From positions 1-64,000 of the forward strand of contig NZ_CYGY02000115.1 in the NCBI RefSeq assembly GCF_900007165.1: 64,000 bases of DNA. The letters are read 5' to 3'. This document shows positions 27,234 through 36,884 of the stretch, piece by piece. The translations under genes and the position numbers were made by a program. Every line of letters starts with the position of its first letter. The first letter of the stretch is position 1. The notes below the pieces were generated by a model, which was not told the origin of the DNA, did not search any database, and was given only the letters and a program-made list of their open reading frames with translations. The stretch comes from Paraburkholderia piptadeniae. GTDB taxonomy: Bacteria > Pseudomonadota > Gammaproteobacteria > Burkholderiales > Burkholderiaceae.

Positions 27234-27926
27234 TCATTGCTCATCGTCTGATGTGCGGTCTTCGTCAGCGATGCGGTTCTTCTCTCGAAGCAATCCCAGC
27301 ACCGTTTCACGATCATCGTAGAAGTCGTGCAACAGGTAGGCCGCGTATTCCTTGGCTACCTTCACTTCCGATGGCGTCACTTGTCGCCATTCTTCGTGCA
27401 GCACGTAGTTTCCCAAGGTGCGAATCTCGTCATGGGCGCGTTTCCGACGTGACGCGGTGATAACGCCATCTGCCGCTGCCAGATCAATCTGCTGTTCGAG
27501 TGACGTACCCTTCTTTAGTTTGTAGCCGTTGGCGCGAAGCGTCTTGTCCAGCACGGACCGAAACAAGGCGGCAGCCGCCCGGTAGCACCCGGCTTCCGCG
27601 CACACTTCGCCTTCCCGGAACTCCTTGACGATTCCTTCAGGAACCGCTTCGGGCAAGACTTGACGAACTTCTGCTTCCGGGTAAAAGTCGGTCAATTCCA
27701 TCTGACCACCGCCGTTCGCGTTGGTCACCAAGAGCGTAATCAACGCACCTGCGCCGCAGCCCGTGCACCGAGCCAGTCGGTATATCTCGGTCTGACTCGG
27801 GTCGATTGGTCGATATACCTGTCCGTACTGCCCCTGTTGCGGGTCGCCGAGAAGAAATGAAGTCAGTGCGCCGCTACAGGTGGGGCAGTTCGCAAAGACG
27901 TGCCCGTGTTCATTCATTGTCGCCAT
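27234..27926 (-). CDS. DUF4145-like protein with zinc-ribbon start
   Basis: About 230 residues from ATG 27926 (ATG 27917 is 3 codons later). The N-terminus has a CPTC and CTGC pair (FANCPTCSGAL, ARCTGCGAG), a zinc-ribbon-like arrangement. The C-terminal part has AAALFRSVLDKTLRANGYKL, ASRRKRAHDEIRTLGNYVLH, which matches DUF4145, a family of the HEPN fold clan often found beside restriction systems. It is divergent from the type ISP gene with 148 bp between. Role unknown; an RNase activity would be inference. Confidence 0.75.
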   Translation of the reverse strand: MATMNEHGHVFANCPTCSGALTSFLLGDPQQGQYGQVYRPIDPSQTEIYRLARCTGCGAGALITLLVTNANGGGQMELTDFYPEAEVRQVLPEAVPEGIVKEFREGEVCAEAGCYRAAAALFRSVLDKTLRANGYKLKKGTSLEQQIDLAAADGVITASRRKRAHDEIRTLGNYVLHEEWRQVTPSEVKVAKEYAAYLLHDFYDDRETVLGLLREKNRIADEDRTSDDEQ

Positions 27927-28074
27927 GGCTAGTTTTGATCTGAATCGAGTCAACCGGCATTCTGCGGGTATTTCCTGCATTGTGGAAAGTCGAAAAGAAG
28001 CCGATGTACCGGACCGGGGCGGCATAATGTCGTCCTTGCGGCCAGCTTGGCCTGATTCCTGAATTACAAAGAAC

Positions 28075-31000
28075 ATGACCGCTCTCGAAAAGCTGCTCGA
28101 TACCTTCCGCCACGCCGCCGTTACTGAACGAGAGAAGGGGACCTACTTCGAAGAGTTGATCGTCTGCTATCTGCGGAACGAAGCCGACTATCGCGACCGG
28201 TACAGCGATGTGTGGACCTATGCGGAATGGGCCGACCTGCAAGGGGTGGACAAGCGGGACACGGGCATCGACCTTGTGGCGAAGACACAGGGCACCGGCG
28301 AGTACCACGCGATCCAGTGCAAGCTATTTGCGCCTGACCATAAGGTCCAGAAGGGCGACATCGACAGCTTCTTCACGGCATCGGGCAAGAAGCCGTTCAC
28401 GCGCCGGATCATCGTCGCCACGACGAACCATTGGAGCGAACACGCCGAAGACGCCCTGCTGGATCAGCAGCCGCCAGTCAGCAAGATCGACCTGACCGCC
28501 CTTGAAGAGAGCCAGATCGATTGGGGCCAGTACCAGCCGAAGGCTGCGCCGGTCATCAAGGCGAAGAAGGAACTGCGCCCGCACCAGACCAATGCACTGA
28601 ACGCCGTTGTTCATGGACTGGCGGAAGCCGACCGTGGCAAGCTGATTATGGCTTGCGGGACCGGGAAGACGTTCACCAGCTTGAAGCTCGCCGAAACGTT
28701 GGCCGGTGCGGGCAAGCGGGTTCTGTTCCTTGTACCGAGTTTGTCGCTGTTGAGCCAGACTTTGACGGAGTGGTCGCAGGAGAGTGAGACGCCACTTCAT
28801 AGCTTCGCGGTTTGCTCGGACAGCGACGTTGGCAAGAAGCGCAAGAAAGAAGACGACATGGTTCAGACCTTCGTCCATGAACTGCGCTATCCAGCCACGA
28901 CGGATTCGGCCCGATTGGCGGCAGAGATGGCGAAGCGGCACGACGCGTCGCACATGAGCGTCGTCTTCTCGACATATCACTCCATCGACGTAATCAGCCG
29001 TGCGCAGAAGCAGTTCGCGCTGGCCGACTTCGACCTGATCGTTTGCGACGAAGCACACCGCACGACCGGCGCGACCTTCGGCGACGATGACGAAAGCACC
29101 TTCGTTAGGGTCCACGACGCCGATTACATCAGCGCCGCCAAGCGCCTGTACATGACGGCGACGCCACGTATCTATGGGGATTCAGCCAAGGCCACGGCTG
29201 AACGGGACAACGTGGCGCTTTGCTCGATGGACGACAAGGCCCTGTACGGTGATGAACTTTTCGTCATCACGTTCTCGGAAGCCGTTAAGCGCGGGCTGCT
29301 GGTCGATTACAAGGTGATCGTGCTGGCGGTCGAAGAGACGCACGTCAACCGGCGTCTGCAAGACCTGTTGAAGGACGAGAACAACCAGTTGAAGGTGGAC
29401 GACGCGGCCAAGATTGTTGGCTGCTGGAAGGCCCTGTCGAAGCAGGGATTGACTGACGACTTGGTTGGCGATGGCGATCCCATGAGTCGTGCGGTGGCCT
29501 TCTGTCAGGTCATCGAAGTCTCGAAAGGGGCCAAGACCCACAAGGTCAGTTCGAAACAGATCGCCGGAATGTTCCAAGCGGTCGTCGAAGCCTATCAGGA
29601 ATCTGAAGAGACGGAAGAGTTCGAACAGGCGGCCCGACTCCACTGCGAAGCCGAACACGTTGACGGTGGCATGAACGCTAGTGAGAAGGAAGCGAAGCTG
29701 GCTTGGCTGAAAGCTGAGACGCCAGAGAACACCTGCCGCATTCTCAGCAACGTCCGCTGCCTGTCTGAAGGTGTGGACGTTCCGGCACTGGATGCCGTGC
29801 TGTTCCTGACGCCGCGTAACTCACAGGTAGACGTGGTTCAGTCGGTCGGTCGTGTCATGCGCAACGCACCGGGCAAGAAGCGCGGTTATGTGGTCTTGCC
29901 GGTGGTGATCCCTGCTGGCGTTGAACCGCACGAAGCCCTGAACGACAACAAGACCTATGCCGTGGTCTGGCAAGTGCTGCAAGCACTGCGTTCCCACGAT
30001 GACCGCTTCGATGCGATGGTGAACAAGCTCGAACTGAACGGGCCGAACACCAGCAAGATGGAAGTCATCGCGATCACCGACAAAATCGAGAAAAAGCAGC
30101 AGAAAGGCAAGGGGCCGAAGAACAAGGACGCCGGTAAGGGCGGGTTCACCATCGGCGAAGCGGTCCAGAAGCGCACGACGCAAGAACAGCACGAACTACA
30201 GTTCGAGATCGGCGAGATCGAGAAGGCCATCTACGCCAAGTTGGTCCAGAAGGTCGGCAACCGACACCATTGGGAAGATTGGGCGAACGACATCGCGAAG
30301 ATCGCCCGGACGCACATCGACCGCATCACCGGCATCGTCGAGAACCCAGCGAACGTAAAGGAACGGCAAGCGTTTCATGCGTTCGCAGCCGAACTGCGTG
30401 ATGACCTGAACGGCAGCATCACGGATGGCGAAATCATCGAGATGCTGGCACAGCATCTCATCACGAAGCCGGTGTTCGATGCGTTGTTCGCAGACTATAG
30501 TTTCGCGAAGCACAACCCGATGTCGCTCGCGATGCAGCACGTATTGGACGTGCTGGAAGAGCACCGACTAGACAAGGAAGCCGACACGCTCGAAAGGTTC
30601 TATGAGAGCGTGAAGCTGCGGGCCGAAGGCATCGACAACGCTGCGGGCAAGCAGAAGATCGTCGTCGAACTTTACGATAAGTTCTTCCGCAACGCCTTCC
30701 CGAAGATGACCGAGCGGTTGGGAATCGTCTATACGCCGGTTGAAGTCGTGGACTTCATCATCCATAGCGTCGCGCATGTGTTGCAGACCGAGTTCGGCCA
30801 GACTTTGGGAAGCAAGGGTGTTCACATCATCGATCCGTTCGTGGGCACCGGCACGTTCGTGACGCGTCTGTTGCAAAGTGGTCTTATCAAGCCCGAAGAA
30901 CTGCCGCACAAGTACAAGCACGAAATTCATGCGAACGAGATCGTGCTACTTGCTTACTATATCAGCGCCGTGAATATTGAAGCGGTGTATCACAACATCG

Positions 31001-33057
31001 TCGGTGGTAAATACCAGCCGTTCGAAGGCATCTGTCTTGCAGATACCTTTCAGCTTTACGAGAAGGAAGACTTGGTTGACGCGGTGATGGCGCAGAACAG
31101 CGCACGTCGCAAGCGTCAGAAGAAGCTGGACATCCGCGTCATCATGGCGAATCCGCCCTATTCAGTCGGACAGGAGACGGCCAACGACAATAACCAGAAC
31201 GTCGAATATCCACATTTGGATGACCGCGTCCGTAATACCTACGCGGAACGCTCCAAGGCTACAAATAAGAACGCGTTGTATGACAGCTATATTCGTGCGA
31301 TCCGGTGGGCCAGCGACCGGATTGGGAAGAGCGGCGTGATCGGTTTTGTCACCAACGCGAACTTCTTGGAGACGGGCACCTTCGGCGGTCTACGCCAGTG
31401 TCTGGCTGACGAGTTCAGCAGCATCTATGTGTTCCACCTACGTGGCAATGCACGCACGTCGGGTGAATTGCGCCGCAAAGAGAAAGATAATGTGTTTGGT
31501 ATCGGAAGTCGCGCTCCTGTCGCAATTTCGATACTTGTGAAAAACCCGGTTGCCGCGCAGCACGGTCAGATTTATTTTCACGACATCGGTGACTACCTGA
31601 CCCGAGAAGAGAAACTGAACAAGGTCGGTGCGTTTGGCAGCATCGCAGGAATCGCGCAAGGCGGTGGCTGGCAAGTCATCACCCCTGATACGCATGGCGA
31701 CTGGCTTAAACAACGGGATGATCGCTTTGGCGATTACATAGTGCTCGGCGACAAGGGGGATGGCGACGAAAAGACTCTGTTCGAGAACTATTCGAGCGGC
31801 GTCAAGACGCAGCGCGATGCGTGGTGCTACAACGCGTCGCGGGCCGGGGCCGAATCGAATATGGCGCGGATGATCGATTTTTATAACAACGAAGTCAAAC
31901 GGTTCAACAAGGCGCATGTCGGACTCGACAAGAAGGCCCGAGAAGCTAAGGTAGACGGATTTATTAACACGGACCCGTCGAAGATCAGTTGGACGCGAGC
32001 CTTGAAACAGGAATTGGCGAAGGACCGGAGCTTTAAGTTCGACACGGACCGGCTTACTCCGAGCATGTACCGACCCTTCACGAAGCAGTGGCTGTATTTC
32101 GACCGTCGATTCAACGAAATGGTCTATCAAATGCCACGCATGTTCCCAGATGTGATGGCGCAGAATCGCGTCATCTGCATTAATGGCGTTGGGGCGCAGA
32201 AGGAATTTTCGGCCTTGATGACGGATTACCTTCCTGACCTTCACTTGCTACAGACCGGTCAGTGTTTTCCGCTGTACCTATATGATGTCGCCAGACTCGA
32301 TAACGACGATGAAGGACCGCAAACCGGGCTGTTTGCTGCTGATGGTCATGAGAAGGCAAGTCACCGATATGCTCTGACCGACGTAGGGCTGGTGCACTTC
32401 CGGGCAGCTTATCCCAGCGAACAGATCAGCAAGGAAGACATCTTTTACTACGTCTACGGCTTGCTGCATTCGCCGGACTACCGTGAACGCTATGCCGACA
32501 ATCTCAGCAAGGAACTGCCGCGCATTCCGTGTGTGAAGACTGCGGCTGACTTCCGGGCGTTCTCGAAGGCTGGCCGTAAGCTGGCCGACTTGCATATCAA
32601 CTACGAGACGGTCGAGATGTACCCCTTGCAGATTGAAGGCGGCGGACTGTTGCTGACCGATGCGGAATACCGCGTCGAGAAGATGCGGTATGGCAAGAAC
32701 GGCAAGGACAAGGACCTTACCACGCTGATCTATAACGACAAAATCACGATCAAGGGTATCCCGCTGGGAGCCTACGAATATGTGATCAACGGTAAGCCCG
32801 CGCTGGATTGGGTGGTCGAGCGCCAGTGCGTGAAGACCGAAAAGGATAGTGGCATTGTCAACGACGCGAACGACTATGCGGTCGAGACGATGAGCAATCC
32901 GCGCTACCCCTTGGAACTGTTCCAGCGGGTCATAACGGTCAGTCTCGAAACGATGAAGATCGTGAAATCATTGCCGCGTCTCGACATTCAGCAGCCGGGA
33001 CCGACAGTCGGACAGTTGTTGGAAGCGAAGGACACGCCGGACGCGTTGGCAATATGA
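28075..33057 (+). CDS. Type ISP restriction-modification enzyme (single polypeptide)
   Basis: A 1660-residue protein combining all activities, as in LlaGI/LlaBIII (about 1570-1580 residues). An Mrr-like nuclease comes first: RDTGIDLVAK (Asp65) and AIQCKLF (Gln-Cys-Lys81-83). SF2 translocase motifs follow: MACGTGKTF (about 193), LIVCDEAHRTTG (about 324), YMTATPRIYG, VDVVQSVGRVMR. A coupler leads to the adenine methyltransferase: IIDPFVGTGTFV (about 917) and IMANPPYS (about 1026). The remaining 450 residues are the target-recognition part. It would methylate one strand of an asymmetric site and, when unmethylated, translocate and cut. Confidence 0.93.
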   Translation: MTALEKLLDTFRHAAVTEREKGTYFEELIVCYLRNEADYRDRYSDVWTYAEWADLQGVDKRDTGIDLVAKTQGTGEYHAIQCKLFAPDHKVQKGDIDSFFTASGKKPFTRRIIVATTNHWSEHAEDALLDQQPPVSKIDLTALEESQIDWGQYQPKAAPVIKAKKELRPHQTNALNAVVHGLAEADRGKLIMACGTGKTFTSLKLAETLAGAGKRVLFLVPSLSLLSQTLTEWSQESETPLHSFAVCSDSDVGKKRKKEDDMVQTFVHELRYPATTDSARLAAEMAKRHDASHMSVVFSTYHSIDVISRAQKQFALADFDLIVCDEAHRTTGATFGDDDESTFVRVHDADYISAAKRLYMTATPRIYGDSAKATAERDNVALCSMDDKALYGDELFVITFSEAVKRGLLVDYKVIVLAVEETHVNRRLQDLLKDENNQLKVDDAAKIVGCWKALSKQGLTDDLVGDGDPMSRAVAFCQVIEVSKGAKTHKVSSKQIAGMFQAVVEAYQESEETEEFEQAARLHCEAEHVDGGMNASEKEAKLAWLKAETPENTCRILSNVRCLSEGVDVPALDAVLFLTPRNSQVDVVQSVGRVMRNAPGKKRGYVVLPVVIPAGVEPHEALNDNKTYAVVWQVLQALRSHDDRFDAMVNKLELNGPNTSKMEVIAITDKIEKKQQKGKGPKNKDAGKGGFTIGEAVQKRTTQEQHELQFEIGEIEKAIYAKLVQKVGNRHHWEDWANDIAKIARTHIDRITGIVENPANVKERQAFHAFAAELRDDLNGSITDGEIIEMLAQHLITKPVFDALFADYSFAKHNPMSLAMQHVLDVLEEHRLDKEADTLERFYESVKLRAEGIDNAAGKQKIVVELYDKFFRNAFPKMTERLGIVYTPVEVVDFIIHSVAHVLQTEFGQTLGSKGVHIIDPFVGTGTFVTRLLQSGLIKPEELPHKYKHEIHANEIVLLAYYISAVNIEAVYHNIVGGKYQPFEGICLADTFQLYEKEDLVDAVMAQNSARRKRQKKLDIRVIMANPPYSVGQETANDNNQNVEYPHLDDRVRNTYAERSKATNKNALYDSYIRAIRWASDRIGKSGVIGFVTNANFLETGTFGGLRQCLADEFSSIYVFHLRGNARTSGELRRKEKDNVFGIGSRAPVAISILVKNPVAAQHGQIYFHDIGDYLTREEKLNKVGAFGSIAGIAQGGGWQVITPDTHGDWLKQRDDRFGDYIVLGDKGDGDEKTLFENYSSGVKTQRDAWCYNASRAGAESNMARMIDFYNNEVKRFNKAHVGLDKKAREAKVDGFINTDPSKISWTRALKQELAKDRSFKFDTDRLTPSMYRPFTKQWLYFDRRFNEMVYQMPRMFPDVMAQNRVICINGVGAQKEFSALMTDYLPDLHLLQTGQCFPLYLYDVARLDNDDEGPQTGLFAADGHEKASHRYALTDVGLVHFRAAYPSEQISKEDIFYYVYGLLHSPDYRERYADNLSKELPRIPCVKTAADFRAFSKAGRKLADLHINYETVEMYPLQIEGGGLLLTDAEYRVEKMRYGKNGKDKDLTTLIYNDKITIKGIPLGAYEYVINGKPALDWVVERQCVKTEKDSGIVNDANDYAVETMSNPRYPLELFQRVITVSLETMKIVKSLPRLDIQQPGPTVGQLLEAKDTPDALAI

Positions 33058-33656
33058 ATCAGTCGCAGCGATCAGCCGTGCCGGATCAGGTCCAGTCCGA
33101 ACTATTGTCCACCGTCAAGGACGTAGACGTTTTCCGCGTCTTGCTTGCGGACCTGCACGACGATCTGGCGGGCAAGGTCGCTCGGTTCCGGCAGCTTGCC
33201 GACCTTTCCGCAGCACTCGGTTCGTCAGGAACAATGATGCCGGGTGGCGAGACGGCCTTGGCTGCGTGGACGGAAGCGCGTTCCAGTTTCGTTCACGGCA
33301 ATTTCGTGGCGACGGTGTTGCTATGCCAAGGTCTTGCTGAACATATGCTCGCGGCACACCTGACCCTTGGGCTTGATGCCGACAAGTTGCCGGATCGAGT
33401 GTCCTTCAGCGAGACGTTGCAGCGATGCGTCTCGCGTGATGTCATCACGCAGCGGGACGCAGACGATCTACGTCGTCTCATGAACCTGCGTAATCCGCTC
33501 ACGCACTACCGTTCCATCGATGACCCTTCGAATCTCTCTCGTCGCGTCGTGGATACCCGGCTTCCAGCAGAGACTCATCTGCTTACCGATGCCACTTTCG
33601 CGATGAGTATGGCGATTCGGTTATTCGTGCTACCGGTATTCCGACTAGGAGACTAA
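33054..33656 (+). CDS. HEPN-like protein coupled to the type ISP gene
   Basis: A 200-residue, mostly helical protein whose ATG overlaps the type ISP stop (ATGA), so it is translationally coupled. FVHGNFVATVLLCQGLAEHM resembles the first long helix of HEPN proteins. LMNLRNPLTHYRSID contains Arg146-x4-His151, matching the R-x4-6-H motif of HEPN ribonucleases. It could be a toxin, an RNase effector released when restriction fails, or a structural HEPN. Family assignment is by motif and helix pattern, not by search. Confidence 0.65.
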   Translation: MNQSQRSAVPDQVQSELLSTVKDVDVFRVLLADLHDDLAGKVARFRQLADLSAALGSSGTMMPGGETALAAWTEARSSFVHGNFVATVLLCQGLAEHMLAAHLTLGLDADKLPDRVSFSETLQRCVSRDVITQRDADDLRRLMNLRNPLTHYRSIDDPSNLSRRVVDTRLPAETHLLTDATFAMSMAIRLFVLPVFRLGD

Positions 33657-33876
33657 CCGGAGCACTGCTCGGGACATTGTCGTGGGCGGATGGGCCAAAG
33701 CCGGTGCGCGATCAAGGTTTGATGCCATGACGGTACGTTCGTGCGGCAACAAGTGTAATCGACCCACCATGCGAGAGCATAATACCGATCCAGCAGGCTA
33801 CCGGAAACGATCTCACGCCAAAAGCTAAATGCCGGATGCCGACGCCTGACACTAGGATTTCATAACGGGGACGCAC

Positions 33877-34563
33877 GTGGAGATTCCTTTCGAACCTACA
33901 AGATCGTTTTGCTATCACTTCTCGCGTTATCAGGCGCTCCCCGAGATTCTTGGCAGCCCAGAAGTGTTAAGTGGATCACCGTTCCGGCTTATTGACGTAT
34001 TGAAACCCATCATCGACAAGCACCTGACGCCCGAACAGCAATCGGTTACGGTAAGGCGGGCGGAATCCGAGCAACAAGAACCAGTGCGTCGGATTATCAA
34101 GGGCTTCATTCGCATCTTGGCGGTGAGAACCGGGCAATTGATGCCTTTGGGCGACGGCATGTTTCGACTGCCGACCGTAGATGACATCAGCGAAGAAGAA
34201 CTAGAAGACGCGGCGTTCAGGGATGAATCGATGGACGCAACCGACACTGACGGGAGCATCTATGCTTACAGCTTCCCTTCATTAGTGAACGATAGCGGGC
34301 CCTTTCCCATCAAGGTTGGCAGGACGGGAAGTGATGTTGCGGCTCGGATTCAACAGCAGTGCAGGAACGCGGCCACATTTGACAACCCAGTCACCTTGGG
34401 GCACTGGCAAGTCAAGCGGGTTCGCTTCGTCGAATCGGCAGTTCACGGCGTGCTACGGTCGCGCGGCAAGTGGCGCGAGAACGTGCCGGGGAACGAGTGG
34501 TTCGACACGACTATGCGTGAAATTGAATCGATCATTACCTTCATCGTGAATTCGCCGTCATGA
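33877..34563 (+). CDS. GIY-YIG (T5orf172-like) nuclease
   Basis: A 228-residue protein starting at GTG 33877. The C-terminal half is a GIY-YIG domain: IYAYSFPSL (about 128), FPIKVGRTGSDVAARIQQQ with the Arg, and the metal-binding Glu in VRFVESAVHGVL (about 185), followed by ENVPGNEWFDT. The N-terminal 120 residues have no family I recognise. It begins a four-gene series after a 220-bp gap, and overlaps the PD-(D/E)xK nuclease gene by 4 bp. Confidence 0.8.
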   Translation: MEIPFEPTRSFCYHFSRYQALPEILGSPEVLSGSPFRLIDVLKPIIDKHLTPEQQSVTVRRAESEQQEPVRRIIKGFIRILAVRTGQLMPLGDGMFRLPTVDDISEEELEDAAFRDESMDATDTDGSIYAYSFPSLVNDSGPFPIKVGRTGSDVAARIQQQCRNAATFDNPVTLGHWQVKRVRFVESAVHGVLRSRGKWRENVPGNEWFDTTMREIESIITFIVNSPS

Positions 34564-35483
34564 AGCGATCCAAACCTGCGGGTGACCAACCGGGAATCAA
34601 CTTCGAAAAGGTGGTTGCCGCGATCCAGTCGCAAATCGATCCACAAGCCACGGTGACGCACAGCGAATTTCTGATCGACCGTCTCGGTCAAAGGCGGCAG
34701 TTTGATGTGGTTGTGCGGGGAACGTTCGCTGGTCAGCTAATGTTGGGGATCATCGAGTGCAAGGACTTGGGCGGAAAGGTCGGAACACCGGAAGTTGACG
34801 CATTCGTCACCAAGGCGCAGGACATCAATGCCAACTTCAAGGTGCTGGTGTCGCGTCGGGGCTTTACCAAACCCGCGCTTGCAAAATGTGCACATTATGG
34901 CGTGCAGGCGCTTTCGCTGATTGACAACGATCCCGCAAACAGAAATTTCTTTATCGGTACCCGGTGGGAAGCAGATGTCATTCGATGGGGACGGATCGCG
35001 GTAACGCTCCACTACGTTAGCGAGCCAATGCAACCAGTCCACTTCGATGCGGGAGAGATCACAATTTCTGGCAAGAAGGTGATCGACTGGTTCACGAACT
35101 ATCTCCTTGACAACACGGCAGACGTTACGGGCTTAGGGTGGGTGGTGAACTTTCGGGGAGTGTTCAATGAACCCCAAACCGTCAGGGTGCGAGAAGGCGA
35201 AGAATATCAATGTTCCGCGATCTCGTTTGCGGCGGAGCGCGTTTGCCAACAGCTTGAACGATACGTTGGCATTAGCGGAACCGGCTTCTATAGCTGGCTT
35301 GAACAAAAGGCTACGTTTCCGCCCGGTACGCAAATTCTGATGGATGCTGTCCCGATGGATTTCGCGCAGTGGCAACCGCGTGGTAGTGAGCAAAGGCCAA
35401 CGACCGGGTTCTTGGAAGTTAAACTGGAAGCCCATTCCATGTTTGATCGCGTTGCTGACGTGATTCAACTGGATGCGCTATAG
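34560..35483 (+). CDS. PD-(D/E)xK restriction-endonuclease-like protein
   Basis: A 307-residue protein. The first 100 residues have an Mrr/REase core: INFEKVVAAIQSQI, RRQFDVVVRG (Asp49), LGIIECKDL (Glu66-Cys-Lys68), and VGTPEVDAFVTKAQD. KVLVSRRGFTKPALAKCAHY follows, as in Mrr-type nucleases that recognise foreign or modified DNA. The C-terminal 190 residues are unassigned. The ATG overlaps the GIY-YIG gene stop, so two nucleases of different folds are translated together. Confidence 0.8.
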   Translation: MKRSKPAGDQPGINFEKVVAAIQSQIDPQATVTHSEFLIDRLGQRRQFDVVVRGTFAGQLMLGIIECKDLGGKVGTPEVDAFVTKAQDINANFKVLVSRRGFTKPALAKCAHYGVQALSLIDNDPANRNFFIGTRWEADVIRWGRIAVTLHYVSEPMQPVHFDAGEITISGKKVIDWFTNYLLDNTADVTGLGWVVNFRGVFNEPQTVRVREGEEYQCSAISFAAERVCQQLERYVGISGTGFYSWLEQKATFPPGTQILMDAVPMDFAQWQPRGSEQRPTTGFLEVKLEAHSMFDRVADVIQLDAL

Positions 35484-35504
35484 ACGCGCGTTAAGGATCG
35501 AATT

Positions 35505-36206
35505 ATGGCCGCAGGCAAGCTTCGGCACTTCGTCTGGCAGTGGTTCCAGTACACGATCCGTGATACTTCTGCGCAGGCATTCGGATGGCCGACCTTGTTC
35601 GGCGGGTGGGTCGGTGGCTTCTTTCTCGTAAAGTTTGGAGTCAAGGCGATTTCCGGTCAGGTTGCGAACAACATCGTCTCAGCGGTGGGTGGCTTGGTCA
35701 TTGGCTTTGCAGTCTATTTGGTGGCGGGCTTCTTTAAGGCCCGTCGCCATATGGACCCGCTTACCCTGTCGATCACGGACGACGTGCGGTCGCCAGACTT
35801 CACCTTCAACGATCAGTTTCGTGGCTACAGTGTGGCGACTATCGTGCAGAACCGTTCGGACGTGCACTGGAAGGACTGCACCGCCCACGTGATGAACGCC
35901 CCGCTCTACGATGGATCGACCGGCCCGCGTTTCGTGGAGAAGTTCGATCTTCCGCCGAAGTCGAAGAAGACGGTCTTCATCGCCTATTGGTTCTCGCGCG
36001 AACCGCCTAACCCCGATGACCAAGACATCGGATTAACGGGTCCCATTGCCGCTTGTTGGGGCGGCAACGTATGCCGGGTTCCGGGTACTGGGGCGAATCT
36101 TCACATTCGGATTCGTCCACAAGACGCGGACAGCAAGGACGTGCACTGCCGCGTGTGGATCGACACGGTTGCCCGCAGACTCAGGGCAGAACAGGTATCG
36201 GACTGA
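35505..36206 (+). CDS. Membrane protein of unknown function
   Basis: A 233-residue protein with two hydrophobic segments near the N-terminus (WPTLFGGWVGGFFLVKFG and NNIVSAVGGLVIGFAVYLVA), followed by a soluble 150-residue part (PLTLSITDDVRSPDF ... VHCRVWIDTVARR) that reads as a beta-rich domain. No family recognised. Starts 21 bp after the PD-(D/E)xK gene. In this setting it could be a membrane effector, which is inference from context. Confidence 0.65.
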   Translation: MAAGKLRHFVWQWFQYTIRDTSAQAFGWPTLFGGWVGGFFLVKFGVKAISGQVANNIVSAVGGLVIGFAVYLVAGFFKARRHMDPLTLSITDDVRSPDFTFNDQFRGYSVATIVQNRSDVHWKDCTAHVMNAPLYDGSTGPRFVEKFDLPPKSKKTVFIAYWFSREPPNPDDQDIGLTGPIAACWGGNVCRVPGTGANLHIRIRPQDADSKDVHCRVWIDTVARRLRAEQVSD

Positions 36207-36290
36207 TGTTGCGCAAGCATCAGGGCAAAGCGTCATCCCTAAGTTTCGTGTTTTTTGGGGTGTCGCTGTCCCGTTGGCAAGGAACCCACC

Positions 36291-36884
36291 ATGTCGTCTT
36301 CTCCACCGCCGACCATTGGCAACCGCGTGACAATGACTGTCGGCGGGCAGGACGTTCAAACGCTTCGCGACATTCTTCCGACGCGTCCCGGACTTGAAGT
36401 TCTGTTCGTCGCCAAGACGCCAGCGCCCGTAAGCGTTGCCACGGGCCACTACTTTCAAGGCGCTCAGGGCAAGATGTTCTGGAATCGATTGAAGGAGTAC
36501 GGCCTTTTCAAACCTACTACCCAGTTCGAAGATGATTCACTGCTTGACCACAGCTTTGGTATCACTGACATCGTCAAGGTTCCGAGAGCATATGGAAACG
36601 AACCATCGCCAGACGAGTATGCAGCAGGCATGGATCGCATTCTCGAACTGATACGCGTGCATCATCCGCGTGTGGTTGTCTTCGTTTATAAGCGCGTTCT
36701 CGACAACTTGCTTCGGTGCCGGTTTGGGGTGCGAGAGAAGTCGGTATACGGTTTCAACGCAGGTCTTACCGTCCATTTTTCCGGTGCAGGAGTGTTCGCC
36801 TTTCCACTTCCCGGAACGCCATGCAACGCGGCGCAGGCCGTTGTAGCGATGCGTGCACTTGCCGAAGCCGTGGGACGCCGATGA
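36291..36884 (+). CDS. Uracil-DNA glycosylase superfamily protein, divergent
   Basis: A 197-residue protein from ATG 36291 with AAGGAA upstream. The layout follows the Mug/TDG branch: GLEVLFVAKTPAPVSVATGH then YFQGAQGKMFWNRLKEYGLF, DHSFGITDIVKVPRAYGNE, VVVFVYKRVLDNLL and AFPLPGTPCN. The catalytic motif normally reads G-I-N-P-G-L; here it is A-K-T-P-A-P, so the base-flipping Asn is lost and activity may be altered or absent. It closes the nuclease-membrane-UDG series and is convergent with the primase-helicase gene. Confidence 0.72.
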   Translation: MSSSPPPTIGNRVTMTVGGQDVQTLRDILPTRPGLEVLFVAKTPAPVSVATGHYFQGAQGKMFWNRLKEYGLFKPTTQFEDDSLLDHSFGITDIVKVPRAYGNEPSPDEYAAGMDRILELIRVHHPRVVVFVYKRVLDNLLRCRFGVREKSVYGFNAGLTVHFSGAGVFAFPLPGTPCNAAQAVVAMRALAEAVGRR

